Origin: Arctopsyche grandis
Taxonomy: Eukaryota; Arthropoda; Insecta; Trichoptera; Hydropsychidae
Length of the DNA stretch: 64,000 bases
Direction of reading: 5' to 3'
Assembly (NCBI RefSeq): GCF_051622035.1
Contig: NC_135359.1
Location: 29,231,501 to 29,295,500 of the forward strand
This document shows, in pieces, positions 55,096-63,240 of the stretch. The notes below the pieces were generated by a model. That model was not told the DNA's origin. It saw only the letters and a program-made list of their open reading frames with translations, and did not search any database. The first letter of the stretch is position 1, and each line of letters begins with the position of its first letter. A program made the translations under genes and the position numbers.

Positions 55096-55706
55096 TGGCT
55101 TAGGGAATCTCATATTTTTACACCTAACCTTCAGCAGCGTGTGCCAGAATTCTTCATCCGGTTATATTTATAATTCGAATCTTTTGGCAATAGGAAGTTT
55201 ATTTACCACATCTATAACAGTACATACATGCCTGGTTACGGCTTACTTGAATGTCATATTTAGTGCTTGTTTATGTTCTGTTATCAGTACATTAGCAATT
55301 GTTGTATATGAAAAAAATTCAATGTTTTCACATGGGTCTATTTTCTTAGTAGTTTGTTCTCAATGTTCTAGAAGCGCATGGAATTTTTTTAATTAATTTC
55401 ATATTTAGAACTATACCAATAGCTATATGTTTTCATTGTCATCGACATACAATGAAAATTCATTACATTTATGTTTTGTTTTATCAGTCGTGAATATCAT
55501 TTAATGTAATTTTTCTTCTAAATATGTTATACGTATATAAAAGCCTCAAAGTATCTATTGAGCTATTTTTTCACACTGAAAATTTTAAGTACATAGATTT
55601 TGCTCAAAACTGCAAAGATTTTATTTTATTTCCTGGAAAACGAGTTTTATAGTCATCGATGATATATGCGGTCTGAAAATATTGACGTTTGCCACATCCA
55701 CTAGGT
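55096..55706. other. Gene-free stretch
   Basis: AT-rich, with no recognised repeat. It begins with a short palindrome (CCCTAAGCCAGCCAACCGCTGGCTTAGGG at its left edge, 55,078-55,106). An upstream ISCU exon could lie here or farther left, but none is recognisable. Confidence 0.4.
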
Positions 55707-55710
55707 TTAA

Positions 55711-56213
55711 CCGTTTGCCCGCGGCCGTCTTCTATGGAAGCTTTGCGCGACAAGTCTGTAGCGCGGCTGTCTTCCATAGAATTTCTGAACTTTGCACAGG
55801 ATTTTGAGCCTTATATGCGCCTATTTCAACTGTTTTAAGGTTCAAAATTGGTTGAATATATAACTGAGAGTTGAATGCCATCTATTCAATTTGCTTAAAT
55901 TCATATATACCAGTCAAAATTAGTTTTTTGTGGAACCATACTGAAACCTCGTTTATGTGACGTCACGTCTGTTGAACAATGGCGACGATACGTCTCAATT
56001 GTATGAAGAATGATTATTTGACAATTAAGCCAAAACTACGAGATATATTATGCATTTTATTGTTTAAAATAATACTTTGTGTTAATTAACATATCTGGTT
56101 ACTTGAGTAAATATTAAAATCTGTATTTAAGGTCGAAAACTCGATTGCCAAATTCGCGAAAAAAGTGCCACGTACAGGGCATGTTCGCTATATTTATTGC
56201 CGCGGGCAAAGGG
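55711..56213. mobile_element. piggyBac-like MITE 2 with TTAA duplications
   Basis: TTAA at 55,707-55,710 and 56,214-56,217 flanks ends CCGTTTGCCCGCGGC and, from the right, CCCTTTGCCCGCGGC. It is 503 bp and non-coding. Its termini differ from the MITE at 15,125 beyond the CCCTTTG core, so it belongs to another family. It lies in the intron upstream of the first visible ISCU exon. Confidence 0.8.
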
Positions 56214-56445
56214 TTAAGTATTGATTAACTGTAAAATAGAAGTTCGTTTGCTTTATATCGGAATCAAGTATAGTCTATGTTGACCGTCGAATCATTACTA
56301 GTAGTATTAAATCACAAAAAAAATATACATATTTAATATATCGTAGAATTAGTTAATTAAAGGAAGATATAATCATTAAAAAAAATATTGTATTGAATAT
56401 TTAGTTTCAAGACTCGTTGAAAGTAATTCAAGTGTAATTTTGCAG

Positions 56446-56894
56446 GTTTTGGAGCACTATGAAAACCCTCGCAATGTCGGCTCTTTGGATAAAAAGAAGA
56501 AGAACGTCGGAACAGGATTGGTAGGTGCGCCGGCTTGCGGCGACGTGATGAAACTGCAGATCGAAGTAGACGATCAGGGAAAGATCATCGACGCAAAGTT
56601 CAAAACGTTCGGGTGCGGCTCGGCCATAGCCTCCAGCTCTCTGGCCACAGTATGGGTCAAAGGAAAGACGGTTGATCAAGCGTTGAAACTCAAAAATACA
56701 GACATTGCCAAAGAGTTATCTCTTCCTCCAGTCAAATTGCACTGCTCTAGTGAGTCTCGCATTGTGTATTTCTATTAAACTATTGTACAACGTTTATTTT
56801 ATTATATTAATTTTCATTTTCAGTGCTGGCCGAGGACGCTATCAAAGCGGCTCTTTCAGAATATAGGATAAAGCAGCAGATGAAGGACGAATAA
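56446..56894 (+). CDS. IscU: ISCU, Fe-S cluster scaffold, last two exons (partial)
   Basis: Exons 56,446-56,749 and 56,824-56,894 are joined across a 74-bp intron (GTGAGT...TTTCAG). They encode 124 residues, VLEHYENPRNVGSLD to IKQQMKDE. ISCU is the mitochondrial scaffold on which cysteine desulfurase (NFS1-ISD11-ACP), frataxin and ferredoxin build [2Fe-2S] clusters. All ligands are present: C31 with D33 (ACGD), C57 (FGCGSA), and H99-C100. LPPVK (93-97) is the site bound by mitochondrial HSP70 for cluster release. The acceptor TTTTGCAG at 56,438-56,445 shows that an upstream exon with the mitochondrial presequence exists, but I could not find it; it may be before the duplication block or outside the window. 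The intron and intact ligands argue against a retrocopy. AATAAA motifs at 57,100-57,109 mark the 3' end. Confidence 0.96.
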
Positions 56895-57109
56895 GTCGAC
56901 GGAGGCTGTGAAATGTCGAGTGTAGTGTGGGCCCGTGAAATTATACGATCTTATGGATATCCATGATCTAATTCAACTTGAAACATGTTTGCAATCCTTT
57001 TTTCTCTATGCGTATATTGTTATGAGTGTGTTAATAGAAGTACAAATTTCTTGTTTTTATTTATCTCTTAGAGAAAAGAATGTATTTTCAGAAAATGGCA
57101 ATAAATAAA

Positions 57110-57438
57110 GCATTATAAAATGTACTTTTCTTTCTTTTTGTATATAAATACATTATTTACAGTAATTTTCAATCCACATTGACATTGATTAGGTATATAT
57201 TTAAAAGTTCGTTCAGAATAAAATTTAAATTTATTGAAATATCTATATACAATCTGCTTTAACAAGATAATTGCTATTTTATTATTAATTGCACTTACAC
57301 GATAGGTTTTTTATAGTAAATTTCAATTTTGTACTCTACTCAAAATAAAATTTATTGCATTTCGTAAAAACACAAAAACCTTTATAAAAAAAACACACAT
57401 CCAAAGATCACATGTTTAATAAATTCATTCATTCACAT
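57110..57438. other. Gene-free stretch after ISCU
   Basis: AT-rich sequence between the ISCU poly(A) signal and the second duplication copy. Nothing recognisable. Confidence 0.5.
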
Positions 57439-57669
57439 GTTATGTATTAATTTATGTTTAATTGTTATTTTGTTTTTTTTGTGTTATATTTTTTGACCAT
57501 TGTGGCGCTTTAGGAATTCCTGTTATGCCACAATGGTCTGTTTAGAATAAAATAAAATGAATAAATAAATAATAATAATTTATTTTATATTTATCCCAGT
57601 ATGCATTTATTGTGACCAGAGGGTAGATTTTGGAGTAAATGATTTTAAACAAATTTCACACTTAGGCTT

Positions 57670-57912
57670 TTACCTGGTGTGAGTTCTTAAATGTCCCACA
57701 AGTGCATTTTTTCGAATAAATGATTTTAAACAAATGTCACATTTGTATGGTTTTATGTCAGCATGCGATTGTTTATGTCTCTCGAGGTAAGTTTTTGGAG
57801 TAAATGATTTTAGACAAATTTCACACTGGTATGGCTTTTCCCCCGTGTGAGTTCTCAAATGTGACACAAGTTCATCTTTACGAACATATGATGTCACATT
57901 TGTGATGTGATG
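57670..57912 (-). pseudogene. Out-of-frame zinc fingers downstream of ZNF copy 2
   Basis: After the stop at 57,913 the sequence continues, out of frame, with SYVRKDELVSHLRTH and two intact fingers (CEICLKSFTPKTYLERHKQS, CDICLKSFIRKNALVGHLRT). The same KPQM stop precedes them as in copy 1. In addition a short local repeat (GATGTCACATTTGTGATGTGAT) is present here only. Confidence 0.75.
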
Positions 57913-60186
57913 TCACATTTGTGGTTTTATCCCAGCATGCAATTTTGTATGTGTCTCGAGGCTAGTTTTTTGAGTAAATGATTTTAGACAGATTTCACAC
58001 CTGTAAGGTTTTTCCGCCGTGTGAGTTCTCAAATGATTAAAAAGTGAATTTTTTTGAATAAATGATTTTAAACAAATTTTACATTTGTGTGGTTTTATCC
58101 CAGCATGCAATTTTGTATGTGTCTCGAGGTTAGATTTTTTATTAAATGATTTTAGACAAATTTCACACTTGTAAGGCTTTTCCCCCATGTGAGATCTTAA
58201 ATGTACCAAAAGTGCATTTTTTTGAGTAAATGACTTTAAACAAATGTTACATTTGTGTCGTTTTATCCCAGCGTGCAATTTATTATGTCTCTCGAGGCTA
58301 GATTTTTCAGTAAATAATTTTAGACAAATTTCACACTTGTAAGGCTTTTCCCCCGTGTGATATCTTAAATGTATCAAAAGTGTATTTTTTCGAGTAAATG
58401 ACTTTAAACAAATGTTACATTTGTGTGGTTTTATCCCAGCGTGCAAGTTTTTATGTGTCTCGAGGTTAAATTTTTTAGTAAATGATTTTAGACAAATTTC
58501 ACACTTGTAAGGTTTTTCCCCCGTGTGAGATATCAAATGTGTCACAAGTTCATTTTTACTAACATATGATTTTAAACAAATGTCACATTTGTATGGTTTT
58601 ATGTCAGCATGCGATTGTTTATGTCTCTTGAGGCTATATTTATCAGTAAATAATTTAAGACAAATTTCACACTTGTAAGGCTTTTCCCCCGTGTGAGATC
58701 TCAAATGTATCACAAGTGTATTTTTTCGAATATATGATTTTAAACAAATTTTACATTTGTGTGGTTTTATCCCAGCATGCAATTTATTATGTCTCGCGAG
58801 GTTACTTTTATGAGTAAATGATTTTAGACAGATTTCACACCTGTAAGGTTTTTCCCCCGTGTGAGATCTTAAATGTATCAAAAGTTTATTTTTTTGAGAA
58901 AATGACTTTAAACAAATGTTACATTTGTGTGGTTTTATCCCAGAATGCAATTTTTTATGTGTCTCGAGGTTTCTTTTATGAGTAAATGATTTTAGACAAA
59001 TTTCACACTTGTAAGGCTTTTCCCCCGTGTGAGTTCTCAAATGATTAAAAAGTGAATTTTTTTGAGTAAATGACTTTAAACAAATGTTACATTTGTGTGG
59101 TTTTATCCCAGCGTGCAATTTATTATGTCTCTCGAGGATAGATTTATCAGTAAATAATTTTAGACAAATTTCACACTTGTAAGGCTTTTCCCCCGTGTGA
59201 GATCTTAAATGTATCAAAAGTTTATTTTTTTGAGGAAATGACTTTAAACAAATGTTACATTTGTGTGGTTTTATCCCAGCGTGCAAGTTTAAATGTTTCT
59301 TGAAGTTAGATTTTTTAGTAAATGATTTTAGACAAATTTCACACTTGTAAGGCTTTTCCGTGTGAGATATCAAATGTGTCACAAGTTCATTTTTACTAAC
59401 ATATGATTTTAAACAAATGTCACATTTGTATGGCTCTACCCCCGTGTGAGTTCTCAAATGTTTAAAAAGTGAATCTTTTCGATTAAATGATTTTAAACAA
59501 ATTTTACATTTGTGTGGTTTTATCCCAGCATGCAATTTTTTATGTGTCTTGAGGTTAAATTTTTTTGTAAATGATTTTAGACAAATTTCACACTTGTAAG
59601 GCTTTTCCCCCGTGTGAGATATCAAATGTATCACAAATCTATGTTTGTGAATATATGATTTTAAACAAATATCACATTGAAAGCCCTTTTCTCCAGGATG
59701 AGATCTTTTGTGTAAAATAAGTTCAGATTCACTGGGAAATGGCTTTAAGCAAATTTCACTATCCTTTTGGTGAATTGTCGATTGTGAAGGCTCATCGTCC
59801 CATATTAGATCTTCCAAGAAAACTTCTTCAGTCTTGATGTTCAAGCTATCGCCTAACCTCAGTTGAGACGTTTCGTGGCTTCGAAAACAAGCCTTTCGAA
59901 AGCTGATCAACAATTCGAGATTGGTCTTACACGAAAGACACACCGTGTCTGGCAACCCATCGCCTCTTTTAACCTGCAGATCAAATGAAAAAAACAATAG
60001 GATTGAGCGGTGAAAAGTTGGGAGAACCAATTGGGTCCACAACAGTATTGTAACCTGTAACCAGTAACCTACATAAATTTGACAGCAGGTCCGAATGCGT
60101 TGCTCCAGACGCTCTGGATGAGGATCGCCGAAGATGGAGAAGGAAGACTCGGCCGGAGCTGAACCAAGACAAAGCCTGCACTCCAT
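57913..60186 (-). CDS. ZAD-C2H2 zinc-finger protein, copy 2 (21 fingers)
   Basis: Exons 60,186-60,073 and 59,973-57,913 with a 99-bp intron at the same place as copy 1. The spliced protein has 724 residues. The ZAD (CRLC, then KRGDGLPDTVCLSC), the acidic linker and the degenerate first finger are almost identical to copy 1. The 21 fingers share finger types with copy 1, but in a different order and number, for example SYVSKNELVTHLISH at places 4 and 14, and LFTDK-type fingers only here. One linker is shortened (SHTEKPYKC instead of SHTGEKPYKC), and one reads AGIKRHKC. So the fingers changed by unequal exchange or conversion while exon 1 did not. The role is presumably sequence-specific DNA binding; the target is unknown. 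Confidence 0.88.
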   Translation of the reverse strand: MECRLCLGSAPAESSFSIFGDPHPERLEQRIRTCCQIYVGYWLQVTILLWTQLVLPTFHRSILLFFSFDLQVKRGDGLPDTVCLSCKTNLELLISFRKACFRSHETSQLRLGDSLNIKTEEVFLEDLIWDDEPSQSTIHQKDSEICLKPFPSESELILHKRSHPGEKGFQCDICLKSYIHKHRFVIHLISHTGEKPYKCEICLKSFTKKFNLKTHKKLHAGIKPHKCKICLKSFNRKDSLFKHLRTHTGVEPYKCDICLKSYVSKNELVTHLISHTEKPYKCEICLKSFTKKSNFKKHLNLHAGIKPHKCNICLKSFPQKNKLLIHLRSHTGEKPYKCEICLKLFTDKSILERHNKLHAGIKPHKCNICLKSFTQKNSLFNHLRTHTGEKPYKCEICLKSFTHKRNLETHKKLHSGIKPHKCNICLKSFSQKNKLLIHLRSHTGEKPYRCEICLKSFTHKSNLARHNKLHAGIKPHKCKICLKSYIRKNTLVIHLRSHTGEKPYKCEICLKLFTDKYSLKRHKQSHADIKPYKCDICLKSYVSKNELVTHLISHTGEKPYKCEICLKSFTKKFNLETHKNLHAGIKPHKCNICLKSFTRKNTLLIHLRYHTGEKPYKCEICLKLFTEKSSLERHNKLHAGIKRHKCNICLKSFTQKNALLVHLRSHMGEKPYKCEICLKSFNKKSNLETHTKLHAGIKPHKCKICLKSFIQKNSLFNHLRTHTAEKPYRCEICLKSFTQKTSLETHTKLHAGIKPQM
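59974..60072 (-). other. Intron of ZNF copy 2
   Basis: 99 bp with the same splice signals as copy 1, splitting the ZAD domain after CCQIY. Like copy 1 it is in frame and open if retained. Confidence 0.8.
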
Positions 60187-60279
60187 CGTCCCTGTATTTT
60201 ACTTATGTACAGCAACCAGACGACTTGCCTTCGCCTTGTTATTTTTTTTAGTGACACCTTTGGTCTAAATTTGGTACTA

Positions 60280-60965
60280 CAGTATACTCTCGATTATCCA
60301 GTTTGCGGATTATCCGTGCTTGAAAAAAATTTTTTTTTTCTTATATGATTATGAGACGCACCGATCGTAAACACGCGTGTTATTTGATTCTTCGAACAAG
60401 ATTTGGAAAAAGATTCATTCCGACATGGAAACAGATTAAGTGGATTCTGAAGAGAATGAAGCAAATGATATATCTGAAATATATGGATTATTGGAAAATT
60501 TAAAATGTTTTGAAAACGTGGATAAGGAAAAGATTGGCTCAATCATGATTTTAAGTGATCCACGTTTTAAACGCATGGATGATGCAGATATCGTTTCTTT
60601 TTTTTGTTTCTCTAGAGGAAGAAAATGAGAGAAGAACACTACAAGTGGAGAAGATACCAGTCATTAGTTATTCGTCATAAAGCGGTACAGCACTAGTACT
60701 AACTACTAACGGCCACTTATCTGCTTAACTATGAGCGTTTTTCTTAATAAATAATGAGTATTAAAATTATTATAAATCAAAAATTTGTGTTGTAAATATG
60801 ATATTTATGACAAAAAACAAATACTTAAATAGTATTTGTTTTTTGTACCTTTCTGTTGGAAAGAGACAAAACACGGTCGGCGGATCGCGCGTGGGCTACG
60901 GAAATTTTGTGATCACGACAGGCGAGTCGTCAGCACCCAAATTGTTAAGTGAGATTTATTCTTAT
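60280..60965. mobile_element. Tigger/pogo remnant, uninterrupted (copy 2)
   Basis: CAGTATACTCTCGATTATCC follows TA. The transposase tail (DSEENEANDISEIYGLLENL) runs straight into CATTAGTTATTCGTCATAAA, the site where copy 1 has its 6.6-kb insertion. No right terminus is found. The right limit is approximate. Confidence 0.7.
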
Positions 60966-60979
60966 TTCGGCCATTCCCA

Positions 60980-61098
60980 GCGGCGTGGACTAGTGATTAG
61001 CATATAATGCTTTCACTAGTCACACTAAAACTGGTCACACCCTAAAAGTGGTCACACCCTAAAAGTGGTCACACCCTAAAACTGGTCACACCCTAAAA
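60980..61098 (+). repeat. SINE head and GGTCACACCCTAAAA tandem array
   Basis: GACTAGTGATTAGCATATAA matches the head at 31,355. It is followed by four to five units of about 18 bp (ACTGGTCACACCCTAAA), interrupted by the Harbinger element. In copy 1 the array is shorter (54,265-54,309). Confidence 0.65.
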
Positions 61099-61848
61099 GG
61101 TCTGTTCATACTTAACAGCACTGCACGGCTTCAGCACTGCACGACTCCGTTTCAAATATGTCATTTTATTACATTTCTATTCATATCTACCTACACGTCG
61201 CGGTCACGTCACGTTCACAGCACTTTGGCCTAGTGCAATATTGCTTACGTCGTATTGTCGAGTACTTACAATATGAATGCATACACGTGCATTCGTAGCT
61301 ACGCGTCAGAATACAAGTCAGCAAAAATGTTTCGGCGTTTATCGAACGAAAAATTATGTATAATCGCGTTTTTGTTGGAAGAAGAAGCTCAAGAAGGCAA
61401 TAAAAAAGCAAGGAGGCGTTATGATGTGCATCCCATGTTAAAAAATAGAAAAACCAAAGGAGCTTGTGGATGATGGACAAATTTTTTTTAAATATTTCCG
61501 TAAAAAAGTTTTTTTAAATATTTTTTTAATATTCGCGCCAACACCATGTCGAAAGATTGAACAGCTGTCAACTGTCACTATCGATAATTGGTCCAAAACA
61601 GCAAAGCGGCAGACTCATGGCACGTAATTCGCGTATATATTTCCACGATGGCCAAAAGAACGGATACGATACGTTGACGGATGTTGCTGTAAGGTATGAA
61701 CAGGAAATGTCGGGTACTGCTGTAGCCTGCCGTGGCGTAAACGTGACGGTTGGTATGAATATACCCATACAAAATGTACCAAAGAATACTTTTCCTACGG
61801 CCGGATACCTGCTGAAGTCGGTACGTGCTGACTAGGTATGAACAGACC
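61099..61848 (+). mobile_element. PIF/Harbinger-like element, both ends present (750 bp)
   Basis: The ends are GGTCTGTTCATACTTA and, inverted from the right, GGTCTGTTCATACCTA. The flanks read CCCTAAAA| and |TAAAATCGG, so the target duplication is TAA or TAAAA. It encodes the start of a Harbinger transposase (FRRLSNEKLCIIAFLLEEEA, VHPMLKNRK), but lacks the DDE core. It is therefore a deletion derivative. Confidence 0.75.
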
Positions 61849-62235
61849 TAAAATCGGTCACGAGACAACTGATTGACCGATTTTAGGGTGTGGCCAGTTT
61901 TAGTGTGACGGGTGATCACGTGTGACCGGTTGTCCTGTGACTGGTTCACATTTGACTAGTAATCACCGAACCGAAAATATAAATTGAAAATATAAGTTGA
62001 AAATACGGTTCGGTGATTACTAGTCAAATGTGAACCTGTCACAGGACAACTGGTCGCTCTAGATCGGTCACTCGTGATCATCCGTCACGCTAAAACTGGT
62101 CACGAGAAAACTAGTCAAACGCTAAAACTGGTCACGAGAAAACTGGTCACACGCTAAAACTGGTCACGATAAAATTGGTCACACGCTAAAACTGGTCCAG
62201 AAATTAAAACTGGTCTAAGACTACTTTCGTACTCC
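61849..62235. mobile_element. Fold-back repeat of the GGTTCGGTGATTAC family
   Basis: Inverted arms meet at 61,974-62,005: AGTAATCACCGAACCG to the left and CGGTTCGGTGATTACT to the right. They extend outward through CAAATGTGAACC and GTGATCACG blocks, giving arms of about 100 bp. Outside lie tandem CTAAAACTGGTCACGAGAAA units. The same terminus is found in the element at 35,879-36,974. Family unknown. Confidence 0.6.
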
Positions 62236-62276
62236 CTAAGCCAGCCGACCGCTCTCTACCACGCTAATGTCAGACT

Positions 62277-63129
62277 TGTAGGAATCTCGTCGTCGTCATC
62301 GAAACCTTCGAGAATATTCCGCAACAACAAAATACATCGAGCGGAACAGCGCCAAGCATTCCAGAAAATACTACGCCTCGACGAAAGCAAATTCCCCTTG
62401 TACGCATCAACAACTAAATGCTCGTACGACCACTTCCATCAAGCATTCCAGAAAATTCTACGCCTCGACAAAAGTTCATTCCTCTTGTACGCATCAACAA
62501 CTAAATGCTCGTACGACCACTTCCATCAAGCATTCCAGAAAATTTTACGCCTCGACAAAAGTGCATTCCTCTTGTACGCATCAACAACTAAATGCTCGTA
62601 CGCATCAATAACCACTTCCATCAAGCGTTCCAGAAAATTCTACGCCTCGACAACAGTGCATTCCTTTCTTACGCATCAACAAACCACCACCATCGGTCAG
62701 GCGATTCCAGAAACACTATAAAAGGAGGTACAACCCAAACAACGCCAGTCGACCCACAGCAGCAAGCGTCGACACACAGCAGCAGATCAGTCAACATACA
62801 GCTCCTGACCAGCCACCACTACACTACGCGGACTTGGAAGATCAACCAGCCGGACGAGCCAGCAACACACTGCCGTATCCAGAGACCTTCCGAACATAGC
62901 CGAACACCGAGCCAGCAACACACTGCCGCATCCAGAGACCTTCTGAACATAGCTGAATGCCGAGCCACCGACACTCTACCATATCCAGAGACCGCTGAAC
63001 GACATACTTTTGCCCACAAATACCATACCTTTGTACAACCATAGGCAAACAATAAAACTTTATAAAACTAGCACAACAGTGTTTCGTTAGGACGGGATAC
63101 GGTCAACACACACATGTACCCCGCCTACA
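62277..63129 (+). mobile_element. LTR of a Ty3/Gypsy element (CsRn1-like), left end of element
   Basis: It runs from TGTAGGAATCTCGTCGTCG to TACCCCGCCTACA, 853 bp. It has a TATA box (TATAAAAG, 62,717) and AATAAA near 63,050. It is the same family as the two solo LTRs at 47,306-53,922 and 47,999-48,966. A primer-binding site follows directly, so this is the 5' LTR of an element that runs past the window edge. The right flank is outside, so no target duplication can be checked. Confidence 0.85.
62361..62640 (+). repeat. 87-bp tandem repeat in the LTR
   Basis: Units start at 62,361, 62,448 and 62,535 (CCAGAAAATTCTACGCCTCG), with a variant fourth at 62,630. The solo LTRs have a single version of this segment, so the array expanded in this copy. 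Confidence 0.85.
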
Positions 63130-63240
63130 TTGGTACTACCCCGACGTGATCTACGCAACCTTCTGATCATCCAACAGCGCTGTCAACACACATCCCTACC
63201 CCGCCTACATTGGTGACCCCATCTTTGAACTACGCAGCCT
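63130..63240 (+). other. tRNA-Trp-type primer-binding site, partly duplicated
   Basis: TTGGT..CCCCGACGTGATC and then ACGCAACCTTCTGATC match the complement of the 3' half of insect tRNA-Trp, a known primer of CsRn1/Kabuki-type Ty3/Gypsy elements. A second junction (CCCCGCCTACATTGGTGACC, 63,198-63,217) repeats the LTR end and primer start about 80 bp later. Confidence 0.7.

Larger units (their letters stand above)
57439..62256. repeat. Segmental duplication, copy 2
   Basis: An uninterrupted copy of about 4.8 kb. Its left edge cuts into the LINE 3' tail that is longer in copy 1 (43,720-44,300), so copy 2 has the shorter LINE piece. It keeps the complete Harbinger element and the repeat array lost from copy 1. 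Its right edge is close to the start of the LTR at 62,277. Confidence 0.88.

Noticed and set aside
54839-55396. 185-codon frame
   Set aside because: The first part is Harbinger-element sequence and the second is AT-rich DNA beyond the duplication edge; nothing supports a protein.
56440-56778. ISCU starting within the exon at a TTG codon and reading into the intron
   Set aside because: The TTG is part of the splice acceptor TTTTGCAG, and the frame after 56,749 is intron; the true start is in a missing upstream exon.
62398-63044. Repeat-peptide frames of 107 and 150 codons
   Set aside because: They lie inside an LTR and follow its 87-bp and 53-bp tandem repeats.
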